From Streptomyces coelicoflavus (lineage in GTDB: Bacteria > Actinomycetota > Actinomycetes > Streptomycetales > Streptomycetaceae), in contig NZ_BEWB01000002.1 in NCBI RefSeq assembly GCF_003112555.1, forward strand, positions 1,008,224 to 1,072,223: a DNA stretch of 64,000 bases, given 5' to 3'. Position numbers and translations under genes: made by a program. How positions within the stretch are numbered: position 1 is the first letter of the stretch; every line of letters starts with the position of its first letter. Under the pieces are notes generated by a model, which was not told where the DNA came from, searched no databases, and worked only from the letters and a program-made list of their open reading frames with translations. Below are positions 1 through 8,139 of this stretch, piece after piece.

Positions 1-95
1 TCCCCGTGCGCGATAGCCTTCACGCGGCACACACGTGCGCGCGACGGGCGCACGGACGACCTCAGTAGCGGCCCGCATCCGGAGGAGCCACGGCG

Positions 96-536
96 ATGGC
101 GGAACACACCAGCTCGAGCATCACCATCGAGGCGGCACCTGCCGACGTCATGGCGGTGATCGCCGACTTCGCGCGCTACCCGGACTGGACCGGTGAGGTG
201 AAGGAGGCGCAGGTCCTCGCGACCGACGAGCAGGGGCGTGCCGAGCAGGTCCGGCTCGTCATGGACGCCGGAGCGATCAAGGACGACCAGACGCTGGGCT
301 ACACCTGGACCGGTGAGCACGAGGTGTCCTGGACGCTGGTGAAGTCCCAGATGCTGCGCTCCCTCGACGGCTCCTACCTGCTCCGCCCGGCCGGCACGGG
401 CACGGAGGTCACCTACCGCCTCACGGTGGACGTCAAGATCCCCATGCTCGGCATGATCAAGCGCAAGGCGGAGAAGGTCATCATCGACCGGGCCCTGGCA
501 GGCCTGAAGAAGCGCGTGGAGTCAGCCCCGAAGTAG
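96..536 (+). CDS. SRPBCC family (polyketide cyclase/START-like) protein
   Basis: A 146-residue protein with the one-domain SRPBCC layout. It has an N-terminal beta strand and helix around 'ADVMAVIADFARYPDW' (about residues 16-31), a central beta sheet, and a long C-terminal helix from about residue 115 ending in basic residues. The family forms a hydrophobic cavity for lipids or other small ligands, and the ligand here cannot be told from sequence. The start is supported by GGAGGAG at 81-87 before ATG 96. It sits just upstream of the ArsA-like ATPase. The same pair (Rv2185c/Rv2184c) is neighbouring in mycobacteria, which suggests a linked cytoplasmic or membrane-associated role. No catalytic function is assigned. 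Confidence 0.85.
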   Translation: MAEHTSSSITIEAAPADVMAVIADFARYPDWTGEVKEAQVLATDEQGRAEQVRLVMDAGAIKDDQTLGYTWTGEHEVSWTLVKSQMLRSLDGSYLLRPAGTGTEVTYRLTVDVKIPMLGMIKRKAEKVIIDRALAGLKKRVESAPK

Positions 537-554
537 CCCCCCCCCGGCGCGCCG

Positions 555-691
555 CTGCGGGCAGTCGCCCCCCGCCCCCGAGCTGCGGGCAGTCGCCCCC
601 CGGCCCCCCCCGAGCTGCGGGCAGTCGCCCGCCCCTCCCGAGCTGCGGGCAGTCGTGCCGCTGGGGCGGCACGGGTGGGCGCAGCGGCACC
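555..691 (+). repeat. Dispersed intergenic repeat, copy R1, with a tandem array
   Basis: The 13-mer CTGCGGGCAGTCG occurs four times, starting at 555, 583, 615 and 643, a spacing of 28-32 bp separated by C-rich linkers. The last unit continues into GTGCCGCTGGGGCGGCACGG and GTGGGCGCAGCGGCACC, which can fold through GCCGCTG/CAGCGGC arms. The segment at about 641-681 recurs as an identical reverse complement at about 59443-59482 and, interrupted by a 35-bp insert, at 22261-22368. It lies entirely between the stop of the SRPBCC gene and the start of the ArsA-like gene. Confidence 0.85.
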
Positions 692-782
692 CCGCAACGC
701 CGGGCCGCGCCCCCCACCCGGCCCGCACCCCCACGCCGTTCACCAGCCCAACCGGCGGAGCCCCCAGGTACCGTTCACCCCC

Positions 783-1955
783 ATGCGCACCCTCCTGATC
801 ACAGGTCCCGGCGGCACCGGCCGTACCACCGTCGCCGCCGCCACCGCGCTCACCGCCGCCCGCGAGGGCACCCGCACCCTCCTCCTCGGCACCGACCGCG
901 ACGACACCCTCGGCGCCGCACTCGGCGTACCCACCGGCCCCGAGCCGACCCCCGTCGCACCCGGCCTCACCGCCTGGCGCCCCGACACCGCCCAGGGCTT
1001 CCGGGACGCGCTCGCCGCCCTCCAGGACCGCGCCGCCTCCGCCCTCGACCTCCTCGGCGCCTCCCGCCTCGACCCCGACGAGCTGACCCCGCTCCCCGGC
1101 GCCGACGACCTCGCCCTGCTGCGCGCCCTGCGCGAGGCCGCCCTCGCCGAGGCGCACGACCTCCTCGTCGTCGACCTCCCGCCCGCGCCGCGCGCCCTCG
1201 CCCTGCTCGCCGCGCCCGAGGAACTGCGCCGCGGCCTGCGCCGCCTGCTCCCGCCCGAGCGGCAGGCCGCCCGCGCCCTGCGCCCGGTCCTCGGCCGGCT
1301 CGCGGGCGTCCCCATGCCCGCCGAGGCGCTGTACGAGGCGACCGCCCGCTGGGACCTGGAACTCGCCGCCGCGGAGGCCGTCCTGGCCGACCGGAACACC
1401 ACCGTACGGCTGGTCGCCGAACCCGGACCGGCCGGCGCGGACGCCGTCCGGGCCACCGCCCTCGGCCTCGCCCTGCGCGGCCTGCGCACCGACCTGCTGG
1501 TCGCCAACCGCGTCCTGCCCGAGGACGTCCCGGCGGACAGCTGGCTCGGCGGCCCCCTCGCCCAGCAGCGCAAGACGCTGGAGGAGTGGCGGGGCACGTA
1601 CGACGTCCGTGCCGTCGCCCACCTCGGCCGGGACCCGCGCGGCACGGACGACCTCGCCGCCCTCGACGTGCCGGGCGTCAACGCGGCCGCCTCCCCGGTC
1701 GAGTGGCCCGTCACCGACCGGACGGCCGAGGACGGCGTCCTGGTCTGGCACATCCCGCTGCCCGGCGCCGTACGGGAGGAACTCGACCTGGTCCGCCGCG
1801 GGGACGAACTGGTCGTCGCGGTGGGCCCGTTCCGCCGCACCGTCCCACTGCCGTCCGCGCTGCGCCGCTGCACCGTCGACGGGGCCGCGCTGCGGGAGGG
1901 CACCCTCGCGGTGCGGTTCGCGCCGGACCCGGGGCTGTGGCCGCGGGGGCGATGA
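783..1955 (+). CDS. ArsA-like (anion-transporting/GET3 type) ATPase
   Basis: A 390-residue P-loop ATPase. The N-terminus carries a deviant Walker A GPGGTGRTT (residues 8-16) in place of GKGGVGKTT, with a Walker B-like segment 'LLVVDLPP' near residue 127. The last about 90 residues resemble the HSP20-like domain found in actinobacterial ArsA homologues ('VPLPSALRRC'). Real arsenite pumps have two ATPase halves and Cys ligands; neither is seen, so arsenic transport is unlikely. The ATG at 783 was chosen because the P-loop begins at once after it and TACCGT (769-774) ends 8 nt upstream, consistent with leaderless mRNA. Longer in-frame starts would run into the R1 repeat. Neighbouring SRPBCC and acyltransferase genes suggest envelope or lipid biology. 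Confidence 0.85.
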   Translation: MRTLLITGPGGTGRTTVAAATALTAAREGTRTLLLGTDRDDTLGAALGVPTGPEPTPVAPGLTAWRPDTAQGFRDALAALQDRAASALDLLGASRLDPDELTPLPGADDLALLRALREAALAEAHDLLVVDLPPAPRALALLAAPEELRRGLRRLLPPERQAARALRPVLGRLAGVPMPAEALYEATARWDLELAAAEAVLADRNTTVRLVAEPGPAGADAVRATALGLALRGLRTDLLVANRVLPEDVPADSWLGGPLAQQRKTLEEWRGTYDVRAVAHLGRDPRGTDDLAALDVPGVNAAASPVEWPVTDRTAEDGVLVWHIPLPGAVREELDLVRRGDELVVAVGPFRRTVPLPSALRRCTVDGAALREGTLAVRFAPDPGLWPRGR

Positions 1956-2018
1956 CCCGACGGGGGCCGCGCCCGTTCGGGTAACGTCGTAAGGACGAAC
2001 CGTAGTCAGGAGTCCGTC

Positions 2019-2627
2019 ATGAGCGAAGAGCTCCCCCCGTCCGAGGCACCCCGCCCCGACGAGGCCGACTCGGTCGACGAGGCACGGGCGACCGGTGGGA
2101 CGCGTGCGACCGGTGGGACGCGTGCGGCCGACGAGACACGTGCGGCCGACGAGACGCGTGCGACCGACGACGACGCCTGGGCGACGGCGTGCGCCGAGGA
2201 CCTGGAGGCGGAGAAGGCCCGCCGCCGGGCCGAGTACGGACCGCCGCCCGGCTCCGCCGCCGAGGAGCTGCGCCGCCTCGTCGACACCGTCGCCGACAAG
2301 CTGTCCGGCCTCCAGTCCCCGCTGCTCGGCCAGGTCGCCGGACCCGCCGCCCAGCAGGTCGTACGGCAGGTCGTCCAGCAGGCGAAGGCCGCCGTCGAAC
2401 CGGTCATCGAGCGCAACCCGGACCTGTTCGACCACCTCGCCGCCGCCGGCGGCGAACTCCTCGCCGCGTACCGCTCCGCCGTCCAGGACCAGGAACGCCG
2501 CTGGACCACCGGCGACACCGCGTCCAAGGACCCGCGCGATCCCCGTGACCTGGACGAACGCGATGCCGACGGCCGTGACGAGGACGACGGGGGCACCGGC
2601 CCGGGACAGCGCATCGACCTGGACTGA
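2019..2627 (+). CDS. Conserved actinobacterial hypothetical protein (DUF5304-like)
   Basis: A 202-residue acidic, hydrophilic protein of unknown function. I recognise the core, residues about 70-150 with 'LRRLVDTVADKL' and 'QQVVRQVVQQAKAAVEPV', as the DUF5304-type Streptomyces protein that sits next to glucokinase. The N-terminus holds five 6-residue repeats (TRATGG/TRAADE type, residues about 22-51). The C-terminus is a run of Asp/Glu/Arg. The start has AGGAG at 2006-2010 before ATG 2019. It is 64 nt downstream of the ArsA-like gene and 54 nt upstream of glkA on the same strand, so co-transcription is possible. There is no membrane segment and no recognisable catalytic motif. Confidence 0.7.
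   Translation: MSEELPPSEAPRPDEADSVDEARATGGTRATGGTRAADETRAADETRATDDDAWATACAEDLEAEKARRRAEYGPPPGSAAEELRRLVDTVADKLSGLQSPLLGQVAGPAAQQVVRQVVQQAKAAVEPVIERNPDLFDHLAAAGGELLAAYRSAVQDQERRWTTGDTASKDPRDPRDLDERDADGRDEDDGGTGPGQRIDLD
2082..2171 (+). repeat. 18-bp coding minisatellite, five units
   Basis: Five near-identical in-frame 18-bp units run at 2082-2099, 2100-2117, 2118-2135, 2136-2153 and 2154-2171. Their consensus is ACGCGTGCGRCCGRYGRG. They encode TRATGG-type hexapeptides in the N-terminal tail of the upstream neighbour of glkA. Because the unit is a multiple of three, copy-number change would keep the frame. Confidence 0.9.
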
Positions 2628-2681
2628 GCCCTGCCTCGGGTACGGTTGCCCTTAGCGGGGCTCGACCGAACTGAGGGATTC

Positions 2682-3635
2682 ATGGGACTCACCATCGGCG
2701 TCGACATCGGCGGCACGAAGATCGCGGCCGGCGTGGTCGACGAGGAAGGCAACATCCTCTCGACCCACAAGGTGCCGACCCCCACCACACCCGAGGCCAT
2801 CGTGGACGCCATCGCCTCCGCGGTGGAGGGCGCGCGCGTGGGGCACGAGATCGTCGGGGTCGGTATCGGTGCCGCCGGATACGTCAACCGCCAGCGCTCC
2901 ACGGTCTACTTCGCGCCCAACATCGACTGGCGCCAGGAGCCGCTCAAGGAGAAGGTCGAGGCCCGCGTCGGCCTCCCGGTCGTCGTGGAGAACGACGCCA
3001 ACGCCGCGGCCTGGGGCGAGTACAAGTTCGGCGGCGGCAAGGGTCACCGCAACGTCATCTGCATCACCCTCGGCACCGGCCTCGGCGGCGGCATCATCAT
3101 CGGCAACAAGCTGCGCCGCGGTCACTTCGGCGTGGCCGCCGAGTTCGGCCACATCCGCATGGTGCCCGACGGCCTGCTGTGCGGCTGCGGTTCGCAGGGC
3201 TGCTGGGAGCAGTACGCGTCGGGCCGGGCGCTGGTGCGGTACGCCAAGCAGCGCGCCAACGCCACCCCCGAGCGCGCCGAGGTGCTGCTCGCGCTGGGCG
3301 ACGGGACCCCCGACGGCATCGAGGGCAAGCACATCTCGGTCGCCGCCCGCCAGGGCTGCCCGGTCGCCGTCGACTCCTACCGGGAACTGGCCCGCTGGGC
3401 CGGCGCCGGCCTCGCCGACCTGGCCTCGCTCTTCGACCCGTCCGCCTTCATCGTCGGCGGCGGACTCTCGGACGAGGGCGACCTGGTCCTCGACCCGATC
3501 CGCAAGTCGTACAAGCGCTGGCTGGTAGGCGGCAACTGGCGTCCGGTCGCCGACGTGATCGCCGCCCGGCTCGGCAACAAGGCCGGCCTGGTCGGAGCGG
3601 CCGACCTGGCCCGGGAGCCCGACCCGATCATGTGA
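2682..3635 (+). CDS. glkA: ROK-family glucokinase
   Basis: Phosphorylates glucose with ATP to glucose-6-phosphate in the cytosol. In Streptomyces, GlkA is also the mediator of glucose carbon-catabolite repression (established for S. coelicolor). The 317-residue length matches. The N-terminal ATP-binding motif DIGGTK follows the start. The ROK zinc site is visible as a His near 157 with Cys167, Cys169 and Cys174 (CGCGSQGC). The sugar-binding 'ENDANAAAWGE' is also present. ATG 2682 was chosen over an in-frame start 36 nt upstream because the family begins directly with 'MGLTIGVDIGG' and GAGGG precedes it. A hairpin at 3678-3710 probably ends the transcript. Confidence 0.97.
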   Translation: MGLTIGVDIGGTKIAAGVVDEEGNILSTHKVPTPTTPEAIVDAIASAVEGARVGHEIVGVGIGAAGYVNRQRSTVYFAPNIDWRQEPLKEKVEARVGLPVVVENDANAAAWGEYKFGGGKGHRNVICITLGTGLGGGIIIGNKLRRGHFGVAAEFGHIRMVPDGLLCGCGSQGCWEQYASGRALVRYAKQRANATPERAEVLLALGDGTPDGIEGKHISVAARQGCPVAVDSYRELARWAGAGLADLASLFDPSAFIVGGGLSDEGDLVLDPIRKSYKRWLVGGNWRPVADVIAARLGNKAGLVGAADLAREPDPIM

Positions 3636-3677
3636 CGGTCACTTTTCAGAGCGACGGCAACCGTCCCCACCAAGGGG

Positions 3678-3710
3678 CGCGGGGCGGAGTCCATTCGGGG
3701 CTCCGCCCCG
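3678..3710 (+). terminator. Hairpin terminator after glkA
   Basis: A perfect 11-bp stem, GCGGGGCGGAG (3678-3688) with CTCCGCCCCGC (3700-3710), and an 11-nt loop, 43 nt after the glkA stop. There is no T-run, as is usual for Streptomyces hairpin terminators. Confidence 0.75.
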
Positions 3711-3788
3711 CGGGCGCGACAAGCCACGTACCACCGGCAGTCGCCCACGAACCCCGCGCCCCGACCCGGTGGGCGTACATTGATCAAC

Positions 3789-4541
3789 ATGGAGCAGCTC
3801 CCCAACTCCCGCACCGAACCCGACGGTTCCGCGGTCATCCGCGTCCTGAGCTACAACATCCGCTCGCTGCGCGACGACACCGACGCCCTCGCCCGCGTCA
3901 TCAAGGGCTGCGCGCCCGACCTGGTCCTCCTCCAGGAGGCCCCCCGCTTCTTCCGCTGGCGCAAGAAGATCACCCGGCTCGCCGCGGCGTCCGACCTGGT
4001 CCTCCTCTCCGGTGGCGGCACCGCCGCCGGCCCCGCCCTGCTCTGCTCCCTGCGGGCCACCGTGGAGCGCACCGAGGACGTGCTGCTCCCGCTCACCCCG
4101 GGCCAGCACCGCCGGGGCATCGCCACCGCCGTGGTCCGGATCGGCGGCGCCCGGATCGGCGTACTCAGCACCCACCTGTCGCTGCGGCCGGACGAGCGCC
4201 ACGCGCAGGCCGGCCTGCTCCTCGACCACGTAGCAGCGCTGGGCGTGCCGCACGCCGTCGCGGGCGGCGACCTGAACGAGCGCCCCGGCGGCCGCACCTT
4301 CCGGCGGCTCGGCGACGGGCTGCGCGACTGCTGGACCGCCGCGCCCCGGGGCGGCGAGTACACCTTCCCCGCGACCGCCCCGGACCGCCGTATCGACGCG
4401 GTCTTCGTCACCGAGGGCATCGAGGTGCTGGGCTGCGGGGTGCCGTCGGGACTGGCCGGGGTGGCCGAGGACGACCTGAGGGCGGCCACGGACCACCTCC
4501 CGGTCCTGACCGCCCTCCGCGTACCCGCGACCCCCGCCTGA
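3789..4541 (+). CDS. Endonuclease/exonuclease/phosphatase (EEP) family hydrolase
   Basis: A 250-residue single-domain metal-dependent phosphoesterase. EEP motifs are in order: 'LSYNIRSLRDD' (Asn) near residue 22, 'LVLLQEA' (metal Glu) near residue 50, 'GGDLNERPGG' (Asp/Asn) near residue 160, 'DRRIDAVFV' near residue 200, and the terminal 'TDHLPVL' (Asp-His). The substrate may be a nucleic acid, a phospholipid headgroup or another phosphodiester; sequence alone does not decide. ATG 3789 is preferred to the TTG at 3780 because TACATT (3776-3781) ends 7 nt before it, a leaderless promoter pattern. The TTG would lie inside that promoter. It is followed by a convergent membrane-protein gene. Confidence 0.85.
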   Translation: MEQLPNSRTEPDGSAVIRVLSYNIRSLRDDTDALARVIKGCAPDLVLLQEAPRFFRWRKKITRLAAASDLVLLSGGGTAAGPALLCSLRATVERTEDVLLPLTPGQHRRGIATAVVRIGGARIGVLSTHLSLRPDERHAQAGLLLDHVAALGVPHAVAGGDLNERPGGRTFRRLGDGLRDCWTAAPRGGEYTFPATAPDRRIDAVFVTEGIEVLGCGVPSGLAGVAEDDLRAATDHLPVLTALRVPATPA

Positions 4542-4555
4542 CCCGAGCCGGCCGG

Positions 4556-5173
4556 CTACACCACCGCGCCGCGCCCCGGATCGTCGTCGTCCTCGTCGCC
4601 CGTCCGCATCCGCACGACCAGGGTGGCGAAGCCGCCGAGGAAGCCGCCGATGCTCAGCGTCGTCAGCCACCAGGTCATGTCCCAGCCGAGCATCACCGCC
4701 AGCAGGAGCAGCACCGGTCCGCCGAGCACGCCCAGCCAGGCGAACTTCGACGTGGGGTCGGCGTCGGGCAGCGGCGGCGGCTCGGGCGGCACGAAGTGGC
4801 CCTCGTCGTCCCCGTCGAAGTCGTCGTCGGACGGCTCGGCGGGCGTGTGGTCGCGGGGTCCCACGCCGGGCGCGAACGCCACGGAGCTGCCCAGCGGCCG
4901 GTCCGAGGCGGGCCGGTCCGCCTCGGGCTTCCGGTCGTTCACCTCGGGCTCGAGCAGGGCCAGGTCCTCGACCGACTTGAACGGCTTGGCGCCCGGCGGG
5001 TCCGGGGGCTCCTCCCCGTACCCGGCGACGATCGCGTCCCAGGCGGCGTCCTCGTCGAAGGGCGTGCCCTGCGCCTCGGGCCCGCCGTCCGCCGCGCGCT
5101 CCCGTCCCTCGCGGTGCTCCCGCTCCAGGTCCCGCTCCTCGCGGTCCTCACGGTCGGAGTCGTGCTCAGCCAC
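4556..5173 (-). CDS. Acidic protein with two C-terminal membrane helices
   Basis: A 205-residue conserved Streptomyces protein with no recognised domain. The first about 145 residues are charged and probably disordered (many Asp/Glu/Arg/Pro). Two adjacent hydrophobic helices follow, 'FAWLGVLGGPVLLLLAVMLG' and 'TWWLTTLSIGGFLGGFATLV', and then an acidic tail. The start is read as GTG 5173, with GGAAGGGA on the minus strand about 8 nt upstream. This start overlaps the stop of the upstream alpha/beta hydrolase by 8 bp, so translation is probably coupled and the two products may act together at the membrane. The function is unknown. Confidence 0.75.
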   Translation of the reverse strand: MAEHDSDREDREERDLEREHREGRERAADGGPEAQGTPFDEDAAWDAIVAGYGEEPPDPPGAKPFKSVEDLALLEPEVNDRKPEADRPASDRPLGSSVAFAPGVGPRDHTPAEPSDDDFDGDDEGHFVPPEPPPLPDADPTSKFAWLGVLGGPVLLLLAVMLGWDMTWWLTTLSIGGFLGGFATLVVRMRTGDEDDDDPGRGAVV

Positions 5174-5969
5174 CTGCGGCCGTCCCTTCCTTGCCGAGAC
5201 CGGGCTCCGGTTCCCCGACGGAACCGGGCGCGAGCCGGCCGATGAACGCGACGCTCTCCGCGAAGATCCGGTCCGCATCGTGGTCCAACGTCGCCACGTG
5301 GTAGCTCTGTTCCAGCAGGATCTCCGTCACGTCCGTCGACGACACCCGGCCCAGGATTCGCGCCGAGTCGGCCGGCGGCACCACATGGTCCTGCGGGCTG
5401 CGCAGCAACAGCAGCGGCTGGGTCATCTGCGGCAGGTCGCCGTCGGTCAGACGGAAGAAGGTGCGCAGCGAGTGCGCCGAGTGCAGCGGCACCCGGTCGT
5501 AGCCCAGCTCCCGGCCGAGCGGCTTGGCGATGTCGCTGGCGATGCCCTTCGTGGCGGGCACCAGGTGGCGCAGGACCGGCAGCGCGTGCTGGGCGACGCC
5601 GTGCATCCGGTTCGCCGGGTTCACCACGACGACGCCCTGCACCGCGTCCCCGTGCTTGGCGGCCAGCCGCAGCGCCAGCGCGCCGCCCATGGACAGGCCG
5701 GCCACGAAGACCCGCCCGCAGCGCTCGCGCAGGGCGCGCAGCTCGCGGTCCACCTCCGCATACCAGTCCTGCCAGCCCGTGACCTGCATGTCCTGCCAGC
5801 GCGTGCCGTGCCCGGGCAGCAGCGGCAGCGCCACGCTCAGGCCACGCGCGGCCAGGTACTCGGCCCAGGGGCGCAGCGACTGCGGGGAACCGGTGAAACC
5901 GTGACAGAGGAGGACGCCGGCCTCCCCGCCCTCGTGGCGGAACGGCTCGGCTCCGGGCAGGACCGGCAC
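5166..5969 (-). CDS. Alpha/beta hydrolase (carboxylesterase / monoacylglycerol-lipase-like)
   Basis: A 267-residue serine hydrolase. The oxyanion-hole motif HGFTGSP is near residue 23 and the nucleophile elbow GLSMGG near residue 93. A catalytic Asp lies in 'RSPQDHVVPP', and His in 'EQSYHVATLDHD' near the C-terminus. This layout matches the Est30-type carboxylesterases of the Bacillus type that cleave short-chain esters and monoglycerides. The start is GTG 5969, with AGGAG about 10 nt upstream on the minus strand. It is cytoplasmic, with no signal peptide. It lies back to back with a PlsC acyltransferase gene, so a role in acyl-lipid turnover is plausible but inferred. Confidence 0.9.
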   Translation of the reverse strand: MPVLPGAEPFRHEGGEAGVLLCHGFTGSPQSLRPWAEYLAARGLSVALPLLPGHGTRWQDMQVTGWQDWYAEVDRELRALRERCGRVFVAGLSMGGALALRLAAKHGDAVQGVVVVNPANRMHGVAQHALPVLRHLVPATKGIASDIAKPLGRELGYDRVPLHSAHSLRTFFRLTDGDLPQMTQPLLLLRSPQDHVVPPADSARILGRVSSTDVTEILLEQSYHVATLDHDADRIFAESVAFIGRLAPGSVGEPEPGLGKEGTAAGG

Positions 5970-6106
5970 GTCTCGGTCTCCTGTCGTCAGGGGGGACTCG
6001 CGGGTCTTTCACCGTACGCGACCGGACTGACACCGACCAGGGCCGTCGGGGCCATTGACGGTCTCCCGGGTTAAGGTCTGAGCCACAGATACCAGGAGGC
6101 ACTCGG

Positions 6107-6853
6107 TTGTTGTACGGCACGATGAAGGTCACCATCGGAGGGTCGCTGAAGCTCGCCTTCCGGCCCTGGGTGGAGGGTCTGGAGTACATCCCGGCCGACG
6201 GCCCCGCCATTCTGGCGAGCAACCACCTGTCGTTCTCCGACTCGTTCTTCCTGCCCGCCGTCCTCGACCGCAAGGTGACCTTCATCGCCAAGGCCGAGTA
6301 CTTCAACACCCCCGGGGTCAAGGGCAGGCTGACCGCCGCGTTCTTCAAGGGCGTGGGCCAGCTCCCGGTGGACCGTTCCGGCGCGCGCGGCGCGGGGGAG
6401 GCTGCCATCAAGAGCGGCATAGAGGTCCTGGAGCGCGGCGAGCTGTTCGGCATCTACCCCGAGGGCACCCGCTCCCCGGACGGCCGCCTCTATCGCGGCA
6501 AACCGGGCGGACTCGCGCGCGTGGCCCTCGCCACCGGCGCACCCGTCGTCCCGGTCGCCATGATCGACACCGAGAAGATCCAGCCGCCCGGTCAGGTGAT
6601 GCCGAAGCTGATGCGCCCCGGCATCCGGATCGGGAAGCCGCTGGACTTCACCCGCTACCAGGGCATGGAGCACGACCGCTTCGTGCTCCGCGCGGTGACC
6701 GACGAGGTCATGTACGAGATCATGAAGCTCTCCGGCCAGGAGTACGTCGACATGTACGCGACCGCCATGAAGCGGCAGCTCGCGGAGGCGGCGAAGGCCG
6801 AGAAGGAAGCGGGCAAGGCCGCGAAGGCCGAGAAGGACCGGACCGGGTCGTAG
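6107..6853 (+). CDS. 1-acyl-sn-glycerol-3-phosphate acyltransferase (PlsC family)
   Basis: A 248-residue membrane-associated acyltransferase, expected to move an acyl chain onto lysophosphatidate or a related acceptor. Motif I is NHLSFSD (HX4D) near residue 43, motif III is EGTRSPDG near residue 122, and a 'VPVAMIDT' block follows. The C-terminal about 30 residues are a Lys/Ala/Glu helix. The start is TTG 6107: AGGAGG at 6094-6099 sits 7 nt from TTG but 22 nt from the first ATG (6122), so the rare TTG is preferred. The mycobacterial counterpart (Rv2182c) is near homologues of other genes in this block. It is 26 bp upstream of the sensor kinase gene and may be co-transcribed with it. Confidence 0.9.
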   Translation: MLYGTMKVTIGGSLKLAFRPWVEGLEYIPADGPAILASNHLSFSDSFFLPAVLDRKVTFIAKAEYFNTPGVKGRLTAAFFKGVGQLPVDRSGARGAGEAAIKSGIEVLERGELFGIYPEGTRSPDGRLYRGKPGGLARVALATGAPVVPVAMIDTEKIQPPGQVMPKLMRPGIRIGKPLDFTRYQGMEHDRFVLRAVTDEVMYEIMKLSGQEYVDMYATAMKRQLAEAAKAEKEAGKAAKAEKDRTGS

Positions 6854-6879
6854 CCCGGCAGGGCCCGGGGAGGGGGGAC

Positions 6880-8139
6880 ATGGCCAGGCGCGAGAGAGTC
6901 ATGAGGATGTCGGTCGAGCTGCCGCTGTGGCGCGCGCTCGCCGGCTACCGCGTGCTCACCATGCTGTACGCGATCGGCTTCTTCGCCACCGCCTACTCCG
7001 GCTTCGCCCGCCCCTGGCTCGCCGTCGCCTACTACGCCGTCCTCTTCGTCTGGACCCTGGCCACCCTCCCCAGGGTCACCAACGCCGCGCACTGCACCAA
7101 GCGGTTCCTCGCCGCCGACCTCACCGTCGCGCTGACCGGCATCCTGCTCACGCCGTTCGCCGACGCCCACGAGCGCGTCATGGACGGCGGCCCGACCCTG
7201 CCGTCGATATGGACCGCCGGTTCCGTGCTGGCCTTCGCCATCAAGGGCGGCTGGCGCTGGGCCGCCGTCGCCTCCACCCTGGTCGCCGTCGCCAACCTGG
7301 TCGAACGCGGCACCCCGGCCCGCGACACCGTCCACAACGTCATCCTCGTCTGGGTCGCCTCCATCGCCATCGGCTACGTCGTCGAGGTCGCCCGCGCCTC
7401 CGAGCGCACCCTCGCGCGCGCCCTGGAGATCGAGGCGGCGACCCGGGAACGCGAGCGGCTCGCCCGGGACATCCACGACAGCGTCCTCCAGGTGCTGGCG
7501 ATGGTGCAGCGCCGGGGCGCCGTCATCGGCGGCGAGGCGGCCGAGCTGGGCCGGCTCGCCGGTGAGCAGGAGGTGGCCCTGCGCACCCTGGTTTCCCGAG
7601 GCCTGGTGCCCGTCTCCCGCGTGTCGGAGGACGCCGCCGAGGGCGCGGTCGTACGGGTGGTCGAGGAACCGGAGGGGGACGGGACGGACCCGGACGGCCC
7701 CGTCGACCTGCGCGACCTGCTCGCCCCGTACGCCGGCTCGCTGGTGAACCTCGCCGAGCCGGGCGCCCCGGTCCGCCTCGCCCCGGATGCCGCACGGGAG
7801 CTGGCGGCCGCGGTGGGCGCCGCCCTGGACAACGTCCGCGAGCACGTGGGCGAGCGGGCCCGCGCCTGGATCCTGGTCGAGGACGAACCGGACGAGGTGA
7901 TCGTCACCGTCCGCGACGAGGGGCCCGGCATCCCGGAGGGGCGGCTTACCGAGGCCGAGGGCGAGGGGCGGCTCGGCGTGGCCCAGTCGATCCGCGGGCG
8001 ACTGCGCGACCTCGGCGGCACGGCCGAGCTGATCTCGGTGCCCGGACAGGGCACCGAGGTCGAAATGAAGGCACCGAAGAAGACCGCCGGCACCGGCAGC
8101 AGTGGCACGGCACGGGGGAAGGCAGCGCACCATGAGTGA
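6880..8139 (+). CDS. macS: Sensor histidine kinase, MacS type
   Basis: A 419-residue NarL/HisKA_3-class kinase. The N-terminal third has about five hydrophobic helices (residues about 15-155), so the sensor is largely intramembrane. A coiled linker precedes the phospho-acceptor motif ARDIHDSVLQVL (His199). The C-terminal HATPase has an atypical N-box ('ALDNVREHVG') and a clear G1 box 'DEGPGIPEG'. It should autophosphorylate and pass phosphate to the next gene's product; the two genes overlap by 8 bp. The adjacency to pfkA and glkA is that of the MacRS system (SCO2120/2121 as I recall), which affects morphogenesis and actinorhodin in S. coelicolor. The name rests on synteny and domains. RBS GGGAGGGG precedes ATG 6880. 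Confidence 0.85.
   Translation: MARRERVMRMSVELPLWRALAGYRVLTMLYAIGFFATAYSGFARPWLAVAYYAVLFVWTLATLPRVTNAAHCTKRFLAADLTVALTGILLTPFADAHERVMDGGPTLPSIWTAGSVLAFAIKGGWRWAAVASTLVAVANLVERGTPARDTVHNVILVWVASIAIGYVVEVARASERTLARALEIEAATRERERLARDIHDSVLQVLAMVQRRGAVIGGEAAELGRLAGEQEVALRTLVSRGLVPVSRVSEDAAEGAVVRVVEEPEGDGTDPDGPVDLRDLLAPYAGSLVNLAEPGAPVRLAPDAARELAAAVGAALDNVREHVGERARAWILVEDEPDEVIVTVRDEGPGIPEGRLTEAEGEGRLGVAQSIRGRLRDLGGTAELISVPGQGTEVEMKAPKKTAGTGSSGTARGKAAHHE

Noticed and set aside
555..691. CRISPR array
   Set aside because: The repeats are 13 bp with C-rich, similar linkers, no unique spacers, and no cas genes.
783..1955. Arsenite efflux ATPase
   Set aside because: Single ATPase half with a variant P-loop, no Cys metal site, no arsB/arsR nearby.
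6055..6084. TTGACG as the -35 of a plsC promoter
   Set aside because: No -10 hexamer at 16-19 bp spacing; the nearest TAAGGT is only 11 bp away.
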